A stretch of DNA of 64,000 nucleotides from Acanthosepion esculentum (GCA_964036315.1 OZ038488.1:62502254-62566253); one strand, 5' to 3'; shown: positions 11,906 through 24,464, counted from the first letter of the stretch. Program-made: numbers and translations. The notes: generated by a model not told the origin, from the sequence alone.

Positions 11906-12020
11906 TAAACTAAACATAGAGGGCTAAGTTAAAGGTTGATCAGAAAGAGGCATGGATCGTGGAACTAGAAAATCTATTTCGGTGGACGAAGACAAGAATT
12001 TGAAAGTCCAATCACCTGAA

Positions 12021-12023
<3 letters not shown>

Positions 12024-12087
<64 letters not shown>
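12024..12087. repeat. (TA)n microsatellite
   Basis: Pure TA repeat. Confidence 0.95.
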
Positions 12088-12090
<3 letters not shown>

Positions 12091-12370
12091 GTGGGGACAA
12101 TTCACAGAATACTGAGGTAATATACACTGATTTTATGGAGAAAGGATGGAGTATCAATAATGATCCCAGACTGAGCGCACAAGTACTCTGATATGATGCA
12201 AAAGTACCAATCCACATGTAAATTAACATATTTCTGTAGATAATTTAAGCCCATTTTGATCCATTTTGATCCGTGAACCATACGGTAAATAAAGCTGTTT
12301 TTGTGTGTATCTCTTTTAAAGGTATTTCAAATAGCGTCCACTTACATAAATAAGATAAGGAATATTCAAA

Positions 12371-12371
<1 letters not shown>

Positions 12372-12413
<42 letters not shown>

Positions 12414-12414
12414 C

Positions 12415-12470
<56 letters not shown>
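12372..12470. repeat. (CA)n followed by (TA)n
   Basis: CA to about 12402, then TA with two CATATA interruptions. All reading frames here are translated microsatellite. Confidence 0.95.
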
Positions 12471-12471
<1 letters not shown>

Positions 12472-12934
12472 GTCATAGATATCGACAGACTTTTTAAAAT
12501 AGATATATAAACTGATTGATACATGCAATGAGGCAGCAGAAAGAAGAAAAGAAAAAAAAATCTTATCATGTTATCAATTTTTGATTCATATCGTTTTTAT
12601 GATAATAATCTGAGGGTGGAACATTAATTTAATTTTTCTCCTTCCCCTAAGTCTAAATGTTCTTTCAAAAGATTCTTATCAATTCTCTTTGTATCGGATC
12701 CCTAAAGACATGAATATATGAGTGATGACATTTTCCATTAAGTACAATGCAAATTATTTCTATTAAATAAAACTACACAGCTTCACATTTAAAACCTCTA
12801 CTAATTTATGAAACTTCTTGAATTAAACAGCTTCCAAATGCAAAACCCCAAACATAAAAATGTTAATCAAAATCGCGTGAGAAATGTTCACACCATAGGG
12901 AAATTTATATTTCTTTTATATATCGAGTCCCTTT
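12471..12934. other. No recognisable gene
   Basis: AT-rich spacer with no motif recognised. Confidence 0.35.
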
Positions 12935-13330
12935 AAAGCCTTGGCGATCATGACTCTCCACAATTTCCTATCTTTTGTAGCCCTGAATAACACTTGTCTT
13001 TTTGGAGTCCACCCCAGTCGCGTCTCCGCTATTCATTTACACAAGATTTTGTCCAAGTTGTTCTCTCTTTACCTTCCTTCCCTTTCCTTCATTATGTCCT
13101 AGGCGTACCAAATTCTCCAAGCCCCTTTTCCTCGTTATGAGTTCCAGACATTTCAGCTGTTTTTTTTATAGTCTAAATTCGATTTCGAGTTTCGTTTTCC
13201 TTAAAACGTCTCCATTGATCACATGATCCGGTCATGGTATTCTCACCATCCTTTTGTCAAGCCACATTTGTGCTGCCTCAAGTCTCCTCTTCATCTGTGA
13301 GAATATTGTCTAGCATTCCCTGCTGTAGGG
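12935..13330 (-). mobile_element. RTE-type LINE, 3' end
   Basis: The minus strand shows the end of the RTE-like polyprotein: SQMKRRLEAAQMWLDKRMVR, then a degraded HVINGDVLRK. The terminal block ATKDRKLWRVMIAKALKG is near the 3' end. The plus-strand copies at 24.5 and 46.7 kb carry the same order. The coding frame is broken by stops. Confidence 0.75.
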
Positions 13331-13622
13331 GTTGATATCAGTTCAGTGCTTATTTTCTTGTGCTAAACGAAAGGTTCATTCAGTTAGGCTTAATATGACA
13401 CAGGTCCCGAGAGAAAGACGTCCAATGAGGTTCGCACTCTTTTCGCTCGTATTGACCGAACGAGCTTTGCTGTATGGAATACAACGCGAAGAAGAATGCT
13501 ATTCCGTAACTATGAGTTTAAAAGCCATTATTCAGCCTGGTTTCATCAGTCCACTGATCATATCGAGAGTATAAAAGTCATATGTCTTCATAAGTGTAAG
13601 TTTTACCTGTTTGCCAAAATGC

Positions 13623-13624
<2 letters not shown>

Positions 13625-13687
<63 letters not shown>

Positions 13688-13727
13688 TAGATAGATAGAT
13701 AATTAGATAGATAGATAGATAGATAAA
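13625..13727. repeat. Compound TA / GA / GATA microsatellite
   Basis: (TA)n to 13669, (GA)n to 13687, then (GATA)n. It is inserted in the left arm of the palindrome only. Confidence 0.95.
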
Positions 13728-13849
13728 ACAAAACAAAAAAAACAGTGAGCCAAATAAATAAATGAAAACTTTCAGGATCAAGTGCCACTCAACTGGAATA
13801 TTGGGCTTTCCAGTCGTGAACTGACACATAGGCAAAGTTATGGTTAGAA

Positions 13850-14000
13850 TAAATATGTTTCAATCCGGACATTCGGTGGTGACTATTTCTAAGTTGGATA
13901 TATAGAGCTTCAACGGGGTACTTGTCTCGTTAGATAAGTTACGACGGGGTGAGGATTTCATTCCCCAATGGATGCCCCATACTTTCGGCCTTCTTTCACT
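13850..14000 (+). mobile_element. tRNA-derived SINE, family B (degenerate)
   Basis: Shares TTGTCTCGTTAGATAAGTTACGAC and the following GATGCCCCATACTTTCGG (positions 13921-13988) with the family B consensus seen at 45.3 kb. The A-box end is poorly preserved. Confidence 0.55.
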
Positions 14001-14619
14001 TGTCATCCCTGTTGTTTTATAGCTACGTTCTCGACACGTGCATAAAATCCCATCGCATCTATACGTTGTGATGCTTTACATGTCTTCAAAATAAATAAAT
14101 AAATGAAACAAACAAATTAATTAAAACTATCAGGATCAGGTGCCACCCAAACGGAAGTTTGGGACTTCCAGATGTGAGTTTATATATAGGCAAAGTCAGG
14201 CTTGTAAATTTCTCCACCACTCGAAGTACCCCGTTGAAGCTCTATACTTCCACCTGAGAAGTAGTCACCACCGAACGACCGGATTGAAACTTACTTATTC
14301 TAACCATAACTTTGCCTATATGTCAGTTCACGACTGGAAAGCCCAATATTCCAGTTGAGTGGCACTTGATCCTGAAAGTTTTCATTTATTTATTTGCCTC
14401 ACTATTTTATTTTATTTTATTTGCATTTTGGCAAACAGGTAAATCTTACACTTATGAAGACATGTGACTTTTATACTCTCGATATGATCAGTTGACCGAC
14501 TAAATCATGTTGAGTAATGGCTTCTAATCTCATAGTTACGGAATATCCTACTTGATATAAATCAGTTTCAATCCAGTAGTTCAGTGGTGACTTCTCGATT
14601 GGAGGCATAAAAAGTGAGA

Positions 14620-14739
14620 GAGGCACTTCTTAGCAAGATTGTCTCTCTATATAATTTACGACTGTGTGGTGATTTCGATATTAATTGGATGCTCAATACA
14701 TTCAGCATTGTGCCGTATTTAAGCTATGCTTAGTAAATC
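14620..14739 (+). mobile_element. tRNA-derived SINE, family B
   Basis: Order as in the other family B copies: GGCAC..., TTAGCAAGATTGTCTC, ATTTACGACTG, a decayed B-box, GGATGCTC, then TTAAGCTATGCTTAG and AAATC. No target duplication is obvious. Confidence 0.6.
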
Positions 14740-15469
14740 TGAAGATAGGAGCAACTGAAGTCAAAGATGGGTTGAAGGACGTTGGGAGTTATCGTTGGCC
14801 AAAGTGAAGGACTGGCCCGTTAGTCTCTCTTGAGTGAAGACGCAGTTAGCGGTCAATATGTCCTGAAAATCACTTAGCTATCTGCAAGACCGTGAACAGG
14901 TAATTCGTGTTTAAATATCGAATAAGGTGAAAGAAGTATTCCTGTTTGCTTCCCTTGTACTGATATTTCGCCTTTCGCTTCTTTTTTGATCTTATGCCGG
15001 ACATTTCTAAGGTTTTGTTCACACAGTCGTAAACGAGAATCGAAACACAACGTTGCGTGATTTCTCCAGACCAATGGTTTCCAACGTTTATTTTTACCCA
15101 TGAACCATTTCTACTCTTCGTTTTTTTTGTGGCTCCCCATAACCATTCGATGAAAAGAAAGCTTATTTTATTTTTTGTAATAGATAAGTTTAGATCTTGT
15201 ATTCTAGAAATATTATATGTGTATGCTTTATTTTGAATAAAACAAATTTAATGAAAATAAAGTTATATTTAACAACCAAACTCTATGGAATATTTATGCA
15301 CACTAGTTATATATAGTTTTTTTTTCGGAAATTGCTCCTGTTGCTGAAGAAGATAATATACTGTCAATCCTTCTGTAATATATAATCCTTATATAATTTA
15401 TATATTAAGTTAATTTTTATATGGACATTGCCGTGATATGTAAAATACGTACCGTATAAAAGGCAGTAT
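14740..15469. other. No recognisable gene
   Basis: A 75-residue minus-strand frame at 14874-15101 has no motif I recognise. AT-rich sequence precedes the gypsy remnant. Confidence 0.35.
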
Positions 15470-17985
15470 CGCTATACCTACGGGGATGTTACCTTCTTTT
15501 GACGAGACTATATCTGTTAGAGAGAATCTTTATCATAACAATATGGCGTCACTGAACGGTTATTTAACCACGATGGCGGATCCTGAATATGTGAAAACTT
15601 GGCTTAGGTGTTTCGCAGCGTCGGCGTGAGTAAAAAAAAAAGGTTAAATAACACCAAAATTAGTGGAGAAGAAAATAAAGTTGCTGATTTGTTTTTGATC
15701 TCAGCGTGGTGTGCGGCCATGAAGAAATCTCCGTTGTGGTCTACCCCAAAGTGTTGGAAGACTTAGTGTATGAAGAAATTGCTAACATCATAAAAGGCCA
15801 AAAAAAAAAGGTCACAGAGGAAAGAATTAAATTTCTCGAAAGGAGACAGACGAAACTATTATGCAATATGTACAGCGATTGAAAGAAGCGAAGCGACATT
15901 GTGAATTTGAAAGAACAAATGTCCATCGAAGATAAGCTAATTTTGCTGAGACTGATTGAAGGAATGTTTGACATCTCGTATAAGCGTAAAATTCTAGAGA
16001 GGCTTCAAGCTCATAATATGAACCTGGAAGCATGTGAAGAGTTCTTACATTAGGAATTGATTAAAAAATTTAATACCTCCAAAGGCAGCATGAAGACTTA
16101 TAGTGCTACTAAGTGCTTACTTGTATGCAGACATTGCAATAAGGAACATAAGAACAACAATAAGTGTTCGGCCTTTGGGAAATGGTGTTTTAAGTGTAAA
16201 AAGCGGAATCATTTCCAAATGGTATGCACATATGAAAAGCGATATGAGAAAGTGGAAGATACGGAAGTATTTGAGATAAAAGCATAGAACAAAAGTAGGG
16301 ATATGGTGAAGTTGAACAGAGTAACTTTACCCATGCAGGTGGATACTCGGAGGGATGTTATGTCGATATCGAGGAATTTGGGGGAAAGCAAGGTTAGACC
16401 AATATTAATAAAAAAATAATCTCCAGTTGAAAAAATTCGATGGGTAAATCATCAAAATTTTAGGATGCTTTGAAGGCATGTTTGAGACAAAAAATATATA
16501 TTCAAGATAATACTCTTCATAGTGGTGGAAAACATCAAAAGCCATGGTTTTTTAGGTATTGCCGTGTTAAGTGTGGATACGTCGAAGTTGGTAAATTCCA
16601 AGAGGTCTATAGCACCGGATATTGGATTGTTAAGGAGATGCGAGGCGAGTATTCGACTTTTAAGAAAACAGTCAACCCATGCATTTTCAAGCCCGAAATG
16701 TTCCTGTTCAAATGCTACCCTTGGTTTTTTCTAAGCTGAACAATATAGTGGAAGAAGGAATATTAGAAAAAGTCAGCCAGGGTGGTAGCAATTGTGTTTC
16801 ACCCATTGTGGCTATACGCAAGCCCAATGGAGATTTGATATGTTGCGATTATAAGGAGGGACGTGAGTCACCAGATCTGTTTGGATTCATTGCCGTTGCC
16901 AAAAACTGAAACAAAGTTTGCTGATAAGAAATACTTTGCTAAAGTTGATTTTAACTCAACATATAATCAGATAAAAATTGAGAAGTTTCTCGAAGTCATC
17001 ACAATGAACACACCTATTCGATTACTAAGATGGACTCGTCTGCTGTTTGGAATAAAAACGTCAAGTCACATTTTCCAAAAAGTCACCGAAAAGTTTTAGA
17101 GGAGATTTAAAATATAATAGTACAGTGTAACCCGGATATAAGAGAGTTGTCGGGATCGGGGAAGAAGTATCTTATATCCGGGTTTCTCTTATATCCGGGT
17201 TTGGTCTATTATATATACATTAACACAGGCTCTAATTTGGGACCAGATAAAATCTCTCTTATATCCGGTTTCTCTTATATCCTTGTTACACTGTATATCA
17301 GGACAACATTGGCAGATGACAATCGCGATAAATGCGAGTTTAATTGACAAATATCTAAAGGGTGTCTCGACGGATGATAAACTCATTAACAAGATATCAG
17401 AGATAGCTGCACCCAGAAATAAAAAAAGTTAGAATCTTTTTTTAGGATTAACCAATTTCTATAATAGATATCCACCGGAATATAGTGACCTTGTGGAACC
17501 ATTTAACGAAATAAGAAGAATACCGAGTTTCAATGGACATAATACAAGAGATCGCTTTCGAGGAATTAAAAAAGGCACTTATGAACAATCCAGTTGTTAA
17601 AATCTTCGACCCAGTGAAAGAATTATTGATAACTAATGACAACAGTGACCGGGCTATAGCCTCAATATTGTCGCAGGAGGATCACCTTGTAATTAATTTA
17701 TCTATAAAACTAACATTGGAGAAGGTGAATTATTCGATTATCAAGAAAAGGGCACTGGCGCTTGTGCGGAGCACGGAAAGTGCTAGAATTTTTTTGATGG
17801 TAATTAAATTTCTATTAAGATCTCATTATAGGCCTTTGGAATTTATATTCAACTCCAGACAAATGTTGCAAAATGTCACATTTCCAAGGATATTAAGATA
17901 GGCTTATGGTGTTTAAATTTGACATATATTAAAGGAAATACTATTCCGCATGTTGATGCATTATCTAGGTTAAATTTTGAAAGTA
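15470..17985 (+). mobile_element. Ty3/gypsy LTR retrotransposon, decayed internal region
   Basis: A gag-pol order survives without any intact frame and without LTRs. Gag-like text runs from about 15480 (SFDETISVRENLYHNN, MSIEDKLILLRLIEGM). A CX2CX4HX4C zinc knuckle, CFKCKKRNHFQMVC, lies at about 16186-16227. The protease region follows, with its active-site DTG reading DTR near 16340. Reverse transcriptase is recognisable at 16740-17095 (NCVSPIVAIRKPNGDL, YFAKVDFNSTYNQIKIEK, RLLFGIKTSSHIFQK) and continues at 17430-17480. RNase H lies at 17533-17900 and the pol block DALSRLNF at 17954-17977. An unrelated MITE splits the RT at 17123-17293. Integrase is missing. Many stops and frameshifts show this is an old relic. 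Confidence 0.85.
17123..17293. mobile_element. Pogo/Tigger-like MITE, copy 1
   Basis: A 171-bp element with ends CAGTGTAACCCGGATATAAG and its complement (slightly altered), flanked by TA on both sides (17121-17122 and 17294-17295). Internal CCGGATATAAGAGA blocks repeat in both orientations, giving a foldback structure. A second copy in the reverse orientation is at 21943-22128. The pogo/Tigger assignment rests on the CAGTG termini and TA target and is an inference. Confidence 0.85.
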
Positions 17986-18229
17986 AAAATGTTGAAGCAA
18001 GAGAAAATTAAGGATAGGAACTATTAGTAGTCGTAGTAGTAGTAGTATTTCCTTTGTTTTCTGTCGTATACTCATCTCCTCCCGGATCCCAACCAGAGAC
18101 CTAAGGTCAGAAATGGCATCATGACATTTTTCTACTGAACATTTGTGCACAAAATAAAACAGCCTGAGAGCAAATATATTTTACATAGATACACCCGCCG
18201 TAAAATCTTATGAAAAAAATGTTTCGTAT

Positions 18230-18910
18230 TTATTTAAGCCATGAGCTACCAGAGATCATTTCAGTCGGTCTATCAAAACCTTTTTCAGTTAAAAAAAAGG
18301 GACCGAGCCACAACAAGAATTATTGATGTCTTTATGTGCCACATTTTGTAAGATTTCCACTTCAAGATTTTGAGAGTGTTTTTTAAGATCTTCAAAACTA
18401 CATGACCGTCTGAAGGAACCGTCTTGACAATAAGAAATCATATTCTGTTTTTGTGGTGTTTCTGATGTCTGGCCAATTAGCTTTGATAGTATTGTCTGTG
18501 TGTATTGTAAAGTCGAATAAAATTGTTACAGGTCCTATGTCTTTAACAGGGTCTGGGTGGTGTTCATAACAATTTCTTGAAGTTTACTTCCTGTAAAAGT
18601 TGCATATTTTCCTGTGCAGATATTGGCCTACCCTGTCATGCCGATTTTTATTTTCGGTGGATGCAAGATGGTCAATTATTTCTGTATATTCATTACAGGA
18701 TCTGTATTTGCGATAAACACAATTTTTCAGATTATTTACTTGAGAATTTCTAATTAGCAGCAAGAATAACATCTTCAATTTCAGAGTTTAATACTGCAGA
18801 AATCGACATCTGTTGGATACGGTGCGCTTTGTCTGTATCAGCTTGTTTGGTACTATGAAGAGGAGTATCTTGCCATAGATTCTTCATTTGATCATCTGCA
18901 TTTGCTTTTG
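18230..18910 (-). mobile_element. LINE C-terminal fragment with restriction-like endonuclease motifs
   Basis: On the minus strand, scattered over three frames, I see DDQMKNLWQDTPLHS, then YRKYRSC with HDRVGQYLHRKICNF, then FDFTIHTDNTIKANWPDI. After that come TVPSD, SFEDLKKHSQNLEVEI and KTSII. This order resembles the C-terminus of LINEs that have a zinc-knuckle-like C...H...C patch followed by a PD-(D/E)XK endonuclease (R2-like organisation). That family call is from memory. It differs from the RTE and jockey-like families elsewhere in the window. Frames are broken by stops. Confidence 0.6.
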
Positions 18911-18923
18911 TTTCCTTTTTTAT

Positions 18924-19000
18924 GTTATTATTATTATTGTTGTTGTTTTTGTTGTTGTTGTTTTTGTTGTTGTTTTTTGTTATTGTTGTTTTTTGTGTTT
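18924..19000. repeat. (ATT)n/(GTT)n trinucleotide tract
   Basis: TTATTATTATTGTTGTTG-type repeat. It gives a poly-Asn frame on the minus strand that is not a gene. Confidence 0.9.
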
Positions 19001-19765
19001 GCGTTCCCATTCGCTATCTGTTTATTGTCGCTGGAGGTTGTGTATGATTAGGTGCCGTCAAGTCTGTAGCATTACCCTCGAAAAAGTCAGTAACACCTTT
19101 TCTTGGGATGAAGACTCTTTTTTTCTCTCATTTTTTTTTCTGTGCATTTCATCGCGATTAACTTTTCAGCGGGGTTCTAATAGAGTTCGCCATTCAATAT
19201 ACAATCCTAACCTTCAAAATCTACATGTATTTAAGCCCCGAGTAACGTCCTAGTATTTACCACTTTATTTCCATTGAATATACGTTATGTAGTCAAACAT
19301 GCATATTCATGAGCAAGAATTGCTGTTATTATTTCCATCTTCCAGCATTTTTTGTTTGATGCAATCCATTACCAATTCTTTAACCTGAGACTTAGGTCAA
19401 GGAAGGGTTTCCTTCAAAGATTACGGAGAAAATTACATGGGAGAGTTTTACTAAGTATGTGAGTGGTTTTCATAAGTGCTATCCTTTGAATGTCAGATAG
19501 TGATGAGCTTTCTCATATGTATAAATAGTATTTTCATCATTGTTAGTGTTCCTGTTATTATTGGAATAACCGCTGTGTTTAAATACCACATTCAATAATA
19601 TAGAATAAGAACAATAATGCTAATGTTAATATTAACCGTTTCCCTAGAAGGAAACATTTGGAATTCATTAACCATGCAATCAGTACTGTTTTCGGGTGAA
19701 ATTTATAAAATCCTTTTCTTAAATTTTTGTTTATGACAATAGGTTTCTCAGGACCAATAGCTAAT
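19001..19765. other. No recognisable gene
   Basis: No element or coding motif recognised. Confidence 0.35.
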
Positions 19766-19794
19766 AATACTACTACTACTACTAATAATAATAA

Positions 19795-19844
<50 letters not shown>
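19766..19844. repeat. (ACT)n, (AAT)n and (TA)n tract
   Basis: Short trinucleotide repeats pass directly into (TA)n. Confidence 0.95.
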
Positions 19845-19846
<2 letters not shown>

Positions 19847-20459
19847 TGCTAATAATACCATATTCTTGCCTGGAAACTGACGTGCGAAACATCGCAAAGC
19901 TTATTGTTGGTCTCTGGTGAATACTGTAAAAATATAGATATAAAAAATATTTCTGATATGAAATTAGAAGAGAATCTAACGTTCGGTCATTTGTTCAGAT
20001 GTTCTCGAAGACTGAATATGATGCTTTTTACATTGATTTCAAATTACTGTTTTATTTCATTGTCTTCGTATAATATATTGCTTTTACTAAATTTCAATGT
20101 AGTCTGACGAGGAGCTATACTGAAGTGTGTTCACGGTTGGAATGGCCGGCGGAAGCAACCTTTCTTGATTAAAATAAAAGATCGAAAAAAAAAAATTAAA
20201 ATAAATAAATAAAAAATATTTTCTCGTCGTTATTGCACTGAACGTTTTGGACACCAAACTATTGTAACGAATCGCGTGTACACAGGCTATACACAGGGTG
20301 CAACGTATACATTTAACCATTATTCATTTCATTATAAAAATAAAATAAAAGTTTTAGGTTTTTTCTTTAATGAATATTTACACTTACATTTCATCGGTAA
20401 TATTTTACATATATTTATAATTAAAAATAGACACCCTTTTGTTTATCTGTTTAATCTGT
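19845..20459. other. No recognisable gene
   Basis: AT-rich spacer; no motif recognised. Confidence 0.35.
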
Positions 20460-21270
20460 TCTCAACTGAAGAGCATGACGTTTTCACCAACCCTTCCCGT
20501 AAATTCTACCACGGCATCATAGAAGCTTCTTTCAGGTTTGACAAACTTAAGTATTACACACGGGAAACAGAGCTCTCCAATATCCGTAATATCCAAGTCC
20601 AAATGTTTAATGTCAAGATGGAAGCCAAATTGAAAAACTCCTCGGAAATGTATGTTGGGCCAATTCTGCATCAAATTAGCTGTGTATGCTGGACCTCTCT
20701 TTTGAGTGTAAATATATCGACTGTCAAATGTGTCTGACAACCAAGGCGAGATATCTCTCTTCAATATTTTCTGGTAAACTCTAACATTCATTTCTACATT
20801 TTCAATGAACACCAACGATGATTTCAAACCATTGGAAGCAACATTAGCCGAAACCATGACACCAGTTTCTGTCACTTGAAATGGGCTTTAACACCTTCGC
20901 ATAAATTTCCTGGTGACATGGCGCAAACCCTATCGTCTTGGTAGTTTGACTACAACCTCCACGGTAAAACAAATACTCTCGTCCGATCAAAACAAAAACG
21001 TTTTCTACAGTACGATGCATTTCCTCCAATATTTTCTTTCATCTGCCAAGTCATTTATGCTGGGAGGTACTTGAAGAACAGCCGTTATTGAACCTTGTCT
21101 GTTTACAGCCGTACTTTAACAATTCTCCTTGCCGATCTACCCCAAATACCCATCACTTTTGCCATTTTCATGACGGTTCTTCTTGACGGCTGCAATGACT
21201 CTCCTAGTGCCAACTGAACAGTTTCTCTCGGCAATTGGATTTGGTGAGTTTGCTCGCGCCACTGAAAACT
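20460..21270 (-). pseudogene. DD37D-type mariner transposase relic
   Basis: On the minus strand the gene runs from about 21260 down. A second-HTH remnant (RTVMKMAKVMGIWGRSARRIVK) lies near 21180-21115. The core then shows VMVSANVASNGLKSSLVF, NVRVYQKILKRDISPWLSD and TQKRGPAYTANLMQNW. In this family the last block normally carries the second catalytic Asp (TQDGAPAHT type); here that Asp is lost. After MQNW the frame runs into about 70 residues (20462-20670) with no resemblance to a mariner C-terminus, so the third acidic residue is also missing. No TIRs were identified. Confidence 0.75.
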
Positions 21271-21589
21271 TTTTTGCGCACATTAAAAACAGTTTTTCTA
21301 CAAATATTCATCTGTTTTATCTTCTGTCAATTCTTCAAACCAGTCAAGGAGGGAATTTGATCACTTTTTGTTTGGGGTACCTTATTTAATTAATCTGTAA
21401 ACAAAAAGCAATGTTTGAAAGCCATATGCAAAATTCGAAACTATTTTTGTGAATAGATATATTTTAAGTCATGTTTAAATAATAGATAAATATTCATGCC
21501 ATAGCCGACATACATTTATATATGTATTCCTATATCCCGTTACTTTTATAGATATATTTGATTTATATAAATACTTTGATTTTCTTTTT
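21271..21589. other. No recognisable gene
   Basis: AT-rich spacer; no motif recognised. Confidence 0.35.
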
Positions 21590-21912
21590 AATTAAACAGT
21601 ATTAATTGCATTTACCGACATAAATGTTCGAGCAATTTCGTAGAAAATATGTGCATCTCCGGCAGGAACTGAACCTGTAACCCCAATGGGAACCATCATT
21701 TAATCTGATGCGCTGTTGACCATTCAATGACAAAGAAGCGTCTGGTTAGTAAAGTGAGAATTACTGTTTATTCTTTGTGGATGAATTTTTAACAGCACAT
21801 CAGATCAACTGATGGGGTTACAGGTTCAATTCCTGCCGGAGAAGCACATATTTTCTACGAATTTTTTAGACCATTCAGGCCGGTAAAGCCAATTAATACT
21901 GTTTAATTATAA
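21590..21912. mobile_element. Head-to-head tRNA-like SINE pair (hairpin)
   Basis: The outer ends are inverted: AATTAAACAGTATTAATTG at the left and its complement at the right. Both arms carry the block AGAAAATATGTGC, then CTCCGGCAGGAA, then TGAACCTGTAACCCC (and its complement). Read towards the ends, each arm shows a tRNA-like head with a B-box GGTTCAGTTCC or GGTTCAATTCC. The structure is about 320 bp with arms of roughly 95-150 bp and no reading frame. Confidence 0.7.
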
Positions 21913-21942
21913 AACAAAACATTTACTTAAATGAATTATATA

Positions 21943-22128
21943 CAGTGTAACCCGTATATAAGAGACCCGGATATAAGAGAAACCCGGATATAAGATAGAT
22001 TTTCTCTTGTCCCAAATTAGAGCCTGTGTTAATAAAACAAAATAGACCAAACCCGGATATAAGAGAAACCCGGATATAAGATACTTCTTCTCCGATCTCG
22101 ACAACTGTCTTATATCCGGGTTACACTG
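21943..22128. mobile_element. Pogo/Tigger-like MITE, copy 2
   Basis: A 186-bp relative of the element at 17123, in reverse orientation, with ends CAGTGTAACCC and GGGTTACACTG. TA flanks both sides (21941-21942 and 22129-22130). It has one more CCGGATATAAGAGA block than copy 1. Confidence 0.85.
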
Positions 22129-22185
22129 TATATAGGAATAACGTATAAACGAAAAATCTATTAAAATAATTGTTGGACTTAATCC

Positions 22186-23502
<1,317 letters not shown>

Positions 23503-23548
23503 ATTAGCACGCTGAGTCGTTATATATATAGCGACTCAGCATGCTAAT
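23503..23548. repeat. Short near-perfect hairpin
   Basis: ATTAGCACGCTGAGTCG pairs with CGACTCAGCATGCTAAT around a TATATATA loop, with one internal mismatch in 17-18 bp. It could be a minimal MITE or a cruciform. Confidence 0.75.
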
Positions 23549-23589
23549 ATACTATGTATATAGTTTTCCGAATAACTGTATCGTCGTAA

Positions 23590-23795
23590 TAACCAATATA
23601 CTCCAAACGCCGTTTCCAAATTGCTGATGGAATACTTTGCGTCATGGTGCTTTTTTTTTCTCAAAGACGGTGCCCAAATGATCCTACTTTACTGTACAGC
23701 CGAGAAAATCAAAAACAAACAGCGTGCATGCGCGAAACTAAAAATATAAAATGGCGCCAATATACCCCTTGCACACTGTAGTTACAACGATTTAA
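23590..23795 (-). mobile_element. Fragment of the 41-kb DD37D mariner family
   Basis: CGCCGTTTCCAAATTGCTG, GACGGTGCCCAAATG and CGTGCATGCGCGAAACTAAA match the 5' part of the mariner at 41350-41490 in order. Only the non-coding and N-terminal portion remains. Confidence 0.65.
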
Positions 23796-23914
23796 ATGTG
23801 CATAGTATTCCACTTAGCAAATGAGTTGACTTTAAATGTACAGGCCTCAATCCAAAGTTTAGGACATTAGAATAATCAGAAATTTATGCTGGTAGCAAAC
23901 TGACTGCGTACGGA

Positions 23915-24165
23915 TGGAAAATGAGTTCAGCAGATATACAAAAATAGAAAGGGGTGTAAAATAAGGGTGTATCTTCTCACTGGGATTATTTAACTTATAC
24001 ATTGAGGAGATTCTAAGAGAATTATTTGTAGATGTCTTAGTGTTGGTGTTATGGGTTAAGTACGGATATGGATCTCATAATTCAATCTGAACATCTCAGG
24101 TGATAATCGCCATATTTTGGAGGGAAAAACAAAATCAAATTTGCTATACAATAAGATGATTAGCA
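23915..24165 (+). mobile_element. RTE-type LINE, reverse transcriptase fragment
   Basis: KIERGVK then a stop then GCIFSLGLFNLYIEEIL fits the RT block RGVRQGC..SP.LFNLY. Further remnants of the following YADD region are out of frame. Short and degraded. Confidence 0.6.
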
Positions 24166-24464
24166 GGACTTATACCAATTCTCGAATTCTTATTAGATAG
24201 CGCATATGTTAGGTTGGAACACATCGAAAACCTTTGAAATTCCATGCTATTCTAGATATCTTTTTGTATTAGCATATTCATTGTAAAGCCTTTGTTTGTT
24301 TTTTCTTTCAGTATTTCATGGTGTTTGTAGATATAGAAATATATCTAATGATTAAAGCAACAATATTAAATACGCATCTCTAAACTTTAGTTATATAAAG
24401 TGTCGCCTAAAAGTTGAAGGAATTTAGAGCTGCCTAAAAAAAGGAAAAGAAAATAACCGAAAAA

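Larger units (their letters stand above)
13494..14550. repeat. Large interrupted palindrome
   Basis: The left arm 13494-13922 is complementary to the right arm 14225-14550. Paired blocks include GTTTGCCAAAATGCAA (left) with TTGCATTTTGGCAAAC (right), and AGTGCCACTCAACTGGAATA with its complement near 14350. The left arm alone contains a TA/GA/GATA microsatellite (13625-13727). The loop holds a SINE-like segment and a third, direct, partial copy of the arm (14100-14195, TCAGGATCAGGTGCCACCC). Yet another partial copy starts at 14567. Confidence 0.85.

Noticed and set aside
15470..17985. Endogenous retrovirus
   Set aside because: Gag-protease-RT-RNase H text is of Ty3/gypsy type, and no envelope gene or LTRs are seen.
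18750..19010. Poly-Asn/Lys protein on the minus strand
   Set aside because: The Asn run is the trinucleotide repeat; only the part below 18910 has LINE-like content.
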